A DNA stretch of 64,000 nt, from assembly GCF_947172395.1 (NCBI RefSeq), contig NC_069094.1:3928501-3992500 (forward strand), given 5' to 3'. The stretch comes from Bicyclus anynana (taxonomy: Eukaryota > Arthropoda > Insecta > Lepidoptera > Nymphalidae). A model generated the notes under the pieces. That model made no database searches. It had not been told where the DNA came from and saw only the letters and a list, made by a program, of their open reading frames with translations. This document shows, one piece after another, positions 51,101-63,100 of the stretch (position 1 is the first letter of the stretch; every line of letters begins with the position of its first letter). Both the position numbers and the translations under genes were made by a program.

Positions 51101-54100
51101 ATTCATCATCATCATTAACAACCCATGTTCTGCTCACTGTTGAGCACAAAGCTCCTCTCAGAGGCCATACAGTCTACTTTAGTATTTTAGTCGAGTATGA
51201 ACAATTTTTGGATTTACCGCTCTAAAATCGTTCGTATTCGACTAAAATACTAAAGTAGTCCGAACTAGGCCCCAGAATGGGAGGAGTTAGGCTAATAGTC
51301 CACCACCGCGGCCCAATGCGAATTGACACACATCACTCATTTAGAGAATTAAGAAAATTCTTAAGTAGGTATGCAGGTTTCCTCACGATGTTTTTCCTTC
51401 CCGTGTCATTTAATTTGGAGGTGCATGCCCTGGACCAGATTCGTTCCTAAGTCCTCCGAATCGAAGACAGAGTCATATCCGCTACGCTAGCTCAGCTTTT
51501 TTTTTTCTTTACAAGTTAGCCCTTGACTACAATCTCACCTAATGGCAACTGATGATGCAATCTAAGATGGAATCAGGCTAACTTGTAAGGAGGAGGATGA
51601 AATCCACACCCCTTTCGGTTTCTACACTACGTCATGCCGGAACGCTAAATCGCTTGGAGGTACGTCTTTGTCGGTAGGGTGGTAACTAGCCACAGCCAAA
51701 GCGTCCCACCAGCTAGACCTGAACCAATTAACCTCAATCGGTCCGTTAAAATCCAATATATCCATAGCTCCATAATAATTATTACAAAAAAAAAAAGCAG
51801 AACTCACCGGCATCCTTCTCATTGTTCTCGTTCTTGAATCTCCGCTTCCTCCTCGTGTGCGTTATGCCCATCTCGGCCTCCAGCTGCTTCATGTGGTGCG
51901 CGCCGCGCTGCGACAGGCACACGTCGTCCACGTAGTACTCGCCCGCCAGCCCCAGCGCCAGCGCGGTGAGACGCGGCCGCGCGGCAGGTGGAGTGGGCGG
52001 GCGGGCTGCTTCTATGGCGCGCGCTAGGTGCGGCGGCGGTACGTCCCGCCCGCGGCATAGTAGGCACTTGTACCTGACGTCATGTGAGTTTTATTTATGT
52101 ATGTGTCGCCGAGTGAGTTATTTGAACGGTTAGCAAAATCTACGTTAATTATTGTGATAATATTAGAATCAGATTTTCATGTAATTGGGTTTTACTTATT
52201 TACTGTTTAAATAAATAAGACTGTGAAAGATTGATCACGTGACTCTCGTCCAATAGCATTGCTACCAATATGGCGGGCGTATGATACGCTTGATAGTGTA
52301 TCCTGCCACACTGTAGCCTGCTGGTTGAGCAGTTCAGTGTAATAGAGTTCTCGGAATGTATAGTTGTCTTCCATTTGAAGATCGACCTTTAACCCAGTTA
52401 CCAGCGGTTGCCAGCCCGTGATCTCGCTCGTGCATGGCTACCTGCCCTATGATAGATAACCCTGGTTTACATGTGATAGTATCAGCGCTGTACTTGATCA
52501 ATATTGTTGTTAGTAAGTAGAATTTTATTAGTAAGTTAAATGATCGATTTGGTGATGATTGATAGTGTTACTTTGTGTATCTGCCATCCTTGACACGCAA
52601 AGCTTAGAACCTGCTCTTAGACTACGGCTTATCCGTTATCAGAAGTAAGATTTAATATGCTCCGCCGATATATGCATGATAGTAATAAATGAGGATGTGG
52701 CTTACGAGGGGGTACGTTCGTCTTGACGATACACAATTAGACGTGATTCTGAGATACCTACATTCAATGAGGGGTGCTAGGGAAAAAGAGGGATTATGAT
52801 AAACTCTCCATGCGAGTATTCTGTGCACTCACTCTCATGCCTCTCTACTCTCTCCGCACTCACCCGGCTCGGCAGCAGGTCTCGGCGTCGGCCTCGCTGC
52901 GGATGGAGTCGCAGGCGGCGTGCAGCCAGCGCGAGCAGCCCGTGCACTGGATGATGAGCTCCCCGTCCGAGTACGGCTCCGTGCACACGCAGCACATCAC
53001 CAGCGACGCGCACGGAGCGCATTCTGCAGAGCAAGACATCGTTACAGTACTATAATTCACGGTAAGAATAGAGTGAAAATAAAGCGTAAGGTAGAAGATG
53101 TGGCGTAAAATGTCTGGTGAGACACGTTATCAACCCATATTCGGCTCAATGCTGAACTCGAGTCTCCTCTCAGAATGAGAAGGGTTAGGCCAATAGTCCA
53201 CCACGCTGGCCTAATGCGGATTGGCAGACTTCACACACGCAGAGAATTAAGAAAATTCTCTGGTATGCAGGTTTCCTCACGATGTTTTCCTTCACTGTTT
53301 GTTACTTAAAATAATTACTTAAAATGCACACAACTGAAAAGTTGGAGATGCATGCTCTGGACTGGATTGGAACCTACGCCTTCCAGAATCGGACACAGAG
53401 GTCATATCTATTGGGCTATCACGGCTCTAAAATTCAGGGTAAGAATAGAGTGAAAGCGCAAGCCAAAAGGTGTGGCGTAAAATGTCTGGTGAGGCACGCG
53501 CAGTATGTATCCCATGAAATGTTGCTCACCAGTGTAGTTATCGCACCAGAGCGCGGTGTCGCGCGTGCCGCAGACCAGGCAGCGTCGGCAGCGTGGGCAG
53601 CGCCAGGCGCCGCGCGGCACGTCGGGCAGCGTGGGGCGCGCGCAGTACGTGTGCCACGCCGTGTCGCAGTCGTCGCACAGCACGAGCAGCGGCTCGTCGC
53701 CGCGTGAGCCGCAGCCCTCGCACACTGTGCAGTCCAGGCAGCGCCAGCCCAGGCTTACTATCACTTGAGATACCTAGAAAGACATGCTTCGTATATCGTC
53801 GGTCTAGAAGTGATACGTCGTAACTAACAATTTTTGGTAAAAATTTATTTTGATGCAGAAAGCTTCAAACAGCTTTTCCAGTGGTAGCCCGTAAATATCA
53901 TGTAGTAATTAAATTAAAAAACGACTTTTATTGATACCTTAAAGATGTTTCTTGTCTCTCCTGTAAAGTTCGTCAGTTTGCACTTACGAGCTATCACATC
54001 TAGACCGACGATATGTAAGTTATTATTACCTTAACCTCATTAGATTCATTCGTTATTTAAATACGCAAGTGAGATAGACATAGGCGTAAAAAGAGGCTGA

Positions 54101-57100
54101 CTTGGAAAAGACACATTTAAATACTCAAACATATTGCTAGGGTATGGTGATTTGGAATAATAACAGTAGGCCCGTCAACAACATAATATCTTGTGAAGGA
54201 AAATATCATATTGTCGTCCAATAGCTACTGAGATGTTTGTTATTTGTCTTGTCTCAAGATATGTAGTAGCGCGCATCTTATGATGACATAGAAGAAACAT
54301 CAATCAGTTCTTCTAAAATTCCAAAAATACACTTTCAAATTACAAATGCAGATCAATTATTGTTCAGTCTATCTACTGGTACTTACTAGCAATTGTGAAC
54401 TTTAACTACCTAGTAATAAGGTTCTTTAAAACATTTTTATCAAAATCTAGAGGTTTTATTCATGCAATAGTGACCATGAATCCCTATGTTTACCTTAATG
54501 CTGACGCAATAGGGATGGTAAGTCTGCCCGCACTGCGAGCACGCTATGAGGCAGCCCTCCGAGTCCGTGCCGATGGCGCCGCACATCACGCACAAGTCTT
54601 GCGTCAGCACGAACTTGTCCTTACTCGAGCACAGCACCAGTTTGTTCTCTACTCCTGAAATATGAATAATGTTCACAAATCCTCTTTTAATCGTGATCAT
54701 GGATGGTTCCTGCCGACAGTGTGGAAACCGCTATATCATTCATTGTCACAAAATAGCAAATTTGGAACAAGATAGTGTTAGTTTGGTTTGCTTACAAGAA
54801 GACGGGTCCAATCAAGATAACATTCAGTAACCATCAAAACCTTCACTCCCCACCCCTCAAGCACCTCTCTCAACGCGCGCTGCGCGCGGTTGCACGCGTT
54901 ACCAATGTAATGGTACTTAATAAGTTATTGTAAATAAATACCAATAAGTTGTTATAAAAGTTAGAAAAAACCTCCTGCATTATTAACTTTTAACAATGCC
55001 ACAAACCAATGATAAAAGTAAATGGACTGACCATATTAAAAACCACCTTAATATTATAATTTTGAAATTACCTGGATCATCGTCAGATGTTTTATTGTCA
55101 GGCGCTTGAGGTCTCTGCAGCCCCAACCCTGGGACCCCGAACACTCCTCTCATCTTCGGCTTAGAACCTCTCTTTCGGCCCAAGTCAAAAACAGATCTCT
55201 GCCGCTTTTGAAAGCCAAGTTTTCCAGCAGGTGGGTAGCCACCTTTTAATTTGTAGCCACCTATTTTTTTTTTGGCTACTTTTGATGAAACTGTATACGG
55301 TTTTCCTTTACCGAGGCCCACGTCAATTTGAGAAACAACCTGAATAATCAAAAAAGTAGCATCAACACAAAAATAGTACCTTAGGGACTTAAATTTTGAA
55401 TTGAATAATGTTTATGACTGCCCTACTGAAAATGTTACGGTTTTTTATCATTATCAATATCATCCAGCAATATACAGACATCTATTGCTGACCCCAATTA
55501 CTAATTAAAACTATTATGATCATTACTATATTACACATTAGAGACAGAATTATGTACTATATTTTATAATACCTAATTATACATTTTTTTGGTTAAGTTA
55601 ATATTGAACAATGTGTATATAGGTGCCCAGCTGTAGACCATGCTCAAGTCTGGCATGGTCTACAGCTGGACGGCGAAAGCGTCTAACACTAAAGTTCTTG
55701 CCAGAATTCAGAGGAAGTCAGAGCTAAAACCATCAGGCAGCAGAAGATTTCGAACCTAGGACATATTTTATATGCGACACGATAGGTATTACTAGCTTCA
55801 AACCATTATGATAGGCAAGATGAAGGTTGCAAGCAAAAGAGGAGCAGGAAGAAGTCCTTAGAATATACGCGAGTGGACTGGCATAAAGACAGTCGTAGAA
55901 CTTTTCCGCCTAGCCATGGACAAGAAGTTTAGAAAGCTGACTGACCTTCAGTAAGGGAGAGGCACTTTAAGAAGAAGATAGTCTACAGCTTAAATAGATG
56001 GACTGTTATAATGAGTATATTTGTCTCTGTTGTGACATAGAGAATTTATTGTTTTGTTACATTTATCATAACTTTTTACACAATCCTTCTAACATACATT
56101 CAAAAACATAATCCTCTGGCAGCCGTGATAAATGAAAAATTAATACCTTGGGTTCAAGAGCAAGAGGGTCTTGGTCCTGCGGTGTATCGTCACCAAACGA
56201 TGAGTCTTGCGACGTCGACGCCATATTGTCATCTTCAAAGGCTGCAAACAACAATGATCATTGACACAATTCAGCCTAATATTTAATAGCGTTTCTGCTT
56301 TTAAGACTGCTTATCTGTTTCTAATCCAAAGTATTCAAATAAATTATTATGTTCTTACAATACTAATTGTATAATTTATTCAGTTTTGTAACTCTAGTTT
56401 TAATGTAGTGGTAAGACAAGCGTTTGACAGTCTTGTTTGTGTGTACAACTATCTGTTGTTTACACACACACACATTTGGTCTGTTTCGAGTCGAAGAACT
56501 TTCCGCCTAGCCATGGACAAGGAAATGTTTAGAAAGCTGACCGCTGTCCTTCAGTAATGGAGAGGCACTCTGAGAAGGAGAAGACCACTACATCCAAAAC
56601 CAAATAAATTTCCTGGAACTGATTAAATTAATTTGCACTTAAACTTACTAAAAGTAGTAATGTTTAAAAGTATAAACTCAAAGAGAACTCACAGCCAGGT
56701 TTGGATCCAGTCAGCTGTTGGTTCGCTTTGCATATGGGACAGCTGTATTCGTAAGTCGGGTTTTGCTCTTTCTTATGTCTGTATTGTTGCGGATCCGCGT
56801 CCGGGTCACAAAGTCCGTGGACATATCTGTTTAAATAAATAAATATAGGGAGAAATAAATTAAAAGTTTTATAACTAAGATGCTAGTAGGGAGATATATC
56901 TGGAAGACATATGGTACAGTCAACCCATAAACAACATACTCCACCTATGAATCGCTTGGTATTCCTGTAGGTCAATGTCCTTTGTGACAGTATTTTGATA
57001 ATGAACTGACTGAATATGTCTTTTTAAGAATATTTGATGATATGATGATATATAATTTAGATGAGTTTTCATAGTGTTAAACTTGTCGTTTTAGCTTGAA

Positions 57101-60100
57101 CTGTAAATGTTGTCTCCTGTGGCACACTATGTACCAAACAAGACTAGAACATAATGTGGCATTTGGGTATGCCAGCACAACTTCTTTCAGGCGGTAACGG
57201 CCATGTCTATGATAATGATAATGATGGATGATGACGATAATGATGAATGATGATGGATGATAATAATGATGGCAGTAACGTACCTGCGACAGGTGGAACA
57301 CCGTATCATGTCCCGGTAGGCAGCAGCACGGTAGGCGCGCCGGCACAGCGGACAACACGATCCCTGCAATTATATTTATTTGCTGTAAAAATTTGATTTG
57401 ATACAAAATTTGGTGAAGTAGCCATTGCACATACAAACAGTAGTACTGAGGTGTGTGACAATATATACTAATAAGCTGAAGAGTTTGTTTGTTTGGTTGA
57501 ACGCGCTAATCTCAGGAAACAACTGGTCCAATTTGAAAAATTATTTCAGTGTTAGCTAGCCCATTTATCGACTTATTGTAGGCTATATATTATCCCCGTA
57601 TTCCTACGGGAACGGGAAGCACGCGGGTAAAACCGCGCGGCGTCAGCTAGAGAGAGAATATTTGTGATATAGGTTCCTATTCCTGAATATGTTCCAATTA
57701 TGTTTAAGTTTATTCAGTGTAGAGATTATGAGGCGGCTACGGGACGTGCTTTTATGTAAACACCACGCCGCCGTCCTGCCTATGCCTGTGCATAATGTAA
57801 ACGTGGCGTAGGCCTTTGACTATTTAGACTGTGGATCTGTTTCGCACCCAAATTCACCAACAAAAAAGTCTGTCGTTTTTTGAGGGGGACTAAGTAAACT
57901 TACACATCAAGAATATTTAACACCATTAAATATATTCTGTGTCCATACACTACACCAGGGAGGGGACAGTTCCATACATTCTGAGCAATTTGTTGACTTA
58001 CAGGCCATCTAGATCTAGTAGTGAAACAACTTTTCGACTAAGTTGGTAAAAATATCTCAACAGATGGCAGCAATTCCATCGCTAATCTTAGTGTGCCCAG
58101 TATCAATATTTGCAACCATTTCGTAATATTTAATAATTTTAACGATAATGAAAAAAATAGTACCTCTGTAATAATTTCATAGACCACATCATGAAATATA
58201 TATTTAAATCGTTTTGCAAATCAAACTTCTTCATTTAATAAAATATGTGACGCATAAGTTAACATAGAGTGTTTGGTTAGTTTTTAAGTAACAAATGGCA
58301 ACTACGCAACAATCTATACTAATATTATAAAGAGGTAAAGTTTGTAAGTTTGTAAGTTTGTAACAATTTTTTGAAATTGGGTAATCTTCGGAACTACTGG
58401 ACCGATTTTAAAAATTCTTTCACCAGTAGAATGCTACGTTATCGGGGAGTGCTATAGGCTATATATATTTTATATTTCTATCATATATAACTACTGAGAT
58501 ATCGCGGGTTTTCTCTTACAGGTCAGACCGAAAAACTTACTTATTCGCATGCGCTGCCTCAACCATTGCGTATAACTGAAATAAATGTATGGAGGCTTTT
58601 TGAACCTTTAAAAGTTCTACAAAAAATTCCGCGACAATATATCTATCTTTTATATTTTAGCAGATATAGTACCTTTAGTACTTTAATAAATTATTTAAAT
58701 TTTAAACTAAGGTTTACGTCATTATTTACACAACTAAACTTAAATCCTTATCAAAATAAATTATTTAATAATCACAAGGATATTATAGAGATAAGATTTG
58801 CCCTTTACAGTATGTTAATTAGTTATATAGTTTCGGAGATAATACAAAATTTCTGAAAGTCGCAGAAATGCCGCTATATGACGCCCCGCGGTTTCAATTA
58901 CGTGGTTCCCGTTCCCGTATGAATATGAGGACCAAACATAGCCTATGACACTCGCAAATAATGTAGCTTTCTATTGGTAAAAGAATTTTCCAAATCGGTC
59001 CAGTAGATCCAGAGATTACCCCCGACAACCACACAAACTATACCTCTTTATAGTACTAGCATAGAAGTCGCTTGGGAAATTATAGTCTTTTGGTCATTGC
59101 ACCACGCACAAAAGGCTGGACCAATTTTGCTGAGGGTAGGGATAGGATAGAGGTAGGGAAGGGGTAGGATAGAGGTAAGGTAGGGGTAATTTAGGGAAAG
59201 TGTAGGGTAGGGTAGGGTAGGGTACGGATAAGGTAGGAGTAGTGTAGGGTAGGGGCAAGGTAGAGGTAGGGGAAGGATATGGAACGTATAGGGTAGGGGA
59301 GGAGTAGGATAGGGTAGGGTAGGGGTAGGGTACGGGTAGGGTAGGGTTAGGGTAGGGATAAGGTAGGTGTAGGGAAGGGTTAGGGTTAGCGGTAGGGTAG
59401 GAGTAAGGTAGGGGTAGGGTAGGGATAGATTAGGAGTAGGGTAGGATATGGTATGCATAGGTTACGGGTAGGGTTAGGGTAGGGTAAGGTGGGGGAGGGA
59501 AGGGTTAGCGTTAGCGGTAGGGTAGGAGTAAGGTAGGGGTAGGGGTAGGGTAGGGTAGGGTAGGGTAGGGTTGGGTAGGTTTACGAGCAGGGTAAGGTAG
59601 AGGTAGAGAAGTTTACATCAATTTTTACGCGGACGAAGTCGCGGGCGTCCGCTAGTATTAGCTAAATGGCTAAGATGATATGAAGTAATAATCTTTATAT
59701 TATGTCCGGGAACAAAATATTTATAGTATGTGATATTCATGGGGAGGCAAAACATGGAGCAGTGGCGTTTTTCTTCCAAGCCATTTTCCAGTCCTTAATG
59801 CGTTTGATAGCAAATAATGTCTGCAAATTAGTTACGACTTCATATACTTTTCTATATTTATTCTGCAATTATTTTTTTAAATAAAAATATTTTGACTCCT
59901 CAGTTTTGTCCGATTGCCCGTGAATATTATACTTAAACAGTTTTTACAGTATGATCATGAATTAAATTGTGTTGGTTGCGATTGTAAGTTATTGGGTATA
60001 ACAAAGTAAGCGTATATTAATTTCAACATGGCCATGAACTGTCATCTGGTCCAGTGGTGAACATGGTCGAACGGATTCTAACAAAGTTACATATGAATAG

Positions 60101-63100
60101 GAATAGTCATGGGTTCGAGCCCGGGTGGGGAATGGATTACATCACAATATATATTTTTTTTTTGTTTTTTTTTATTTGTTTTTCTCAATTCGTTTTTTTT
60201 AATATTTTTTGAGTTTTATTAAACCTCGATTAAAAATCTCCATTTAAATAAAATTGCCGCTGTTTTAGTAGTACCTATAAGTTTACTCCAAACCGCAGTT
60301 GGCGCTTCAATTTAAGCCACCGAAAATCTTCAAGAGGGCTCTCTTTTCCCATATACTTATTATACTCTTTGCACTACACACAACTATAAATTTGACTGCC
60401 AATACACACACGCGTAATTTTTACACAGACTAAACAACACATCGCGTAAACTATCCACAGAATATATACATAGAATGTTCGATTACTTGATCGATTTTTG
60501 CTGTTTCGTCAAAAGAATCGATTCTTTTTAGAAATTATTTTTATTACAAATTTGATGAATTTAAGGTAGAAATACTTACAAATGAAACATTACTCCATCT
60601 TTTACTAAACTACAAGTTTTTGGCCGTTTTTTATGCCACTTAACTACACAACCTGGCATTTTTAGGGAGCTCTTTACACGACGAAAACGATTACAACAAT
60701 GAAACATCGATTCTATAGCAACAGTTTTTATAAACGCGTTAGATCATTGATTTTTGATCTTTGCCAGGTTAGCGAGGCAGGTCCTGTTATTAATGGTCCA
60801 AGGGCGTGGGCTCACCTTGTTGCGCTGCTGGTAGCACGAGTCGCAGACGGTGTAGTGCGCGTGCCAGCGCGACGAGGGCCCCGCGCCGGGCGAGCGCGCG
60901 CCGCAGTCGCTGCACACGCGGCAGCACTTGCACTTCCAGCCGTACTTGGGCACGGTGGCCATGACGGGGCGCAGGCACGTGGCGTGGTACAGCTTGTCGC
61001 AGTGCTCGCACGCCACGGCGCGCGCCTCGCCCGCGCCCGCGCCCGCCTCGCCGCGGCACACCTGGCACACGCGGCACGCGCGGCACGACCAGCCCGCGCG
61101 CACGCCTGCAACACACGCCGCTGTTATCGTTTCGCGACGTACACTTCGCCGAAACAGAACATATTTTTTTTTTTTTATTCTTTACAAGTTAGCCCTTGAC
61201 TACAATCTCACCTGATGGTAAGTGATGATGCAGTCTAAGATGGAAGCGGGCTAACTTGTTAGGAGGAGGATGAAAATCCACACCCCTTTCGGTTTCTACA
61301 CGGCATCGTACCGGAACGCTAAGCCGCTTGGCCGTACGCTTTTTGCCGGTAGGGTGGTAACTAGCCACGGCCGAAGCCTCCCACCAGCCAGACCTGGACA
61401 AATTAAGAAAATCTCAATCTGCCCAGCCGGGAATCGAACCGAGGACCTCCGTTTTGTAAATTCACCGCGCATACCAATGCGCCACGGAGGCCGTCAAACA
61501 TATACAAGATGCTAGATCAAATACATTACAACTCTTACTACTACAATAGTAGCAGCATAGCACTGTTAAGTATGGAACCGGACTTCCAACACAAAGTATA
61601 TGCCCATTCATCCCAGCAAACAATAAAACCAAAGTGTCGCCTTTTACGGATATACATCTAAAAAATATAAATGTAGGGTTAACAGGTAAACAGTAGTTTA
61701 ATTTCCGCGCATTATTTGAGAAAAGTACTATACAAGCCTGGGCCGCAACTAGGCATTGATGGAAGAACGTGAGAATATAGGCCGAGGCGAAGCCGAGGCA
61801 CACATATGTAAGAATCAATGCCTCTTTTGCCGGCCGCTGTAGTAATGTACTATTTCTTTCTTTCTATATATACTTGTAATAAAGTCTATAAATAGAATAT
61901 TATTAGGCCTAAATGTCAGTAAAAACTTACCGGGCAGCTGGGCGAGCCCCACGCAGGTGCCGTGGTAGTGGCCGCCGCAAGCCACGCACGTCATCAGGTT
62001 CGTTATGTCGCCGATGGTGCGACACGTTCGGCAGTCTATGTCAGCTGAACCTACAATTAAATATTTCATTATCAATTCTGTATGACAAAATGACATATTT
62101 AGCAATGAATTGATCAGATAATAATAATAATAAATTATAATAATTCATTGATTTCAAGTAACCAAGACTCATTTTGTTAATAAAAAATTTAGTTATATCT
62201 ATGTTAATTGTATGTAACCTAATATTTTGTTAGTAACCTAATAACCTAACCTACATTAATCGTCCAGAGACTAATCTCTAATAGACAGGAAAAAGAAAAA
62301 TATATATATCATCAGAAATAAAAGCAGAACCATAAGTAAATAGTTGTTGCTATAAAAAAGATATTATTATGTAATTTAAATCATATATTCTTATGAATTG
62401 TTTGATTATTTATTTTAATTCAATAATTTTAATTCATTGAAATAAATTCATTTGACATTTGTATGTAACAGCAAAATAAATTAACAAATGAAACTTACAA
62501 TCAACAGGCACTTGGTATAAATGATCTTTGCAGAATGACGATCTGCTTTGGAAGTCCATAAAGCCACCAGATGCAAGAACACACGGCAGATGGAAGTATT
62601 TACTACAGCTAAACTGTAAACAATAAAGGTATAATTGTATAAATCAAACTATAAGTATGGTTTATTTAGAGATTGAAATCTTGTAGAGAGGTCTCCTGTA
62701 TGATGAATTTAATGCTTGGATCAATTACCACAGGACCTGCCTCGCTAGACGGCTCCCTCGGTCAAAGTATATGATCACGATCTAACATATTTATACAAAC
62801 TGCATCTATAGAATTGATTTTTCATTGTGTTTAAATTACACATGTGTGTATTATAATTTAAATTTTCAGTTATGTGTACACAGTAACACAGGATATATTT
62901 ATTGGTGTTGAATATTTTTGATGTATAAGTTAATAATGAGGGGGACAACTCTCAAAAAATGACAGATTATTGTGTTGGTGGTTTTCAGTGTACAAGTCCA
63001 AAAGTAATTGGTCTGAGATTGAATGTCATATAACAGTTATGAACAAACAATATTTTAGTTTAATTCGTTGTGTAATTCATTACCTATTTCTTTACATTCT

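Noticed and set aside
59048..59458. 136-codon Tyr/Pro/Leu frame
   Set aside because: Same minisatellite in HL2.
59100..59610. Interstitial telomere
   Set aside because: Units are GGTAGGGTA-like, not the insect TTAGG, and lie inside a defined Helitron.
60036..60135. tRNA gene
   Set aside because: B box present, no four-arm fold; treated as a SINE head.
60699..61199. 166-codon plus-strand frame
   Set aside because: Antisense of the PHD2/PHD3 exon.
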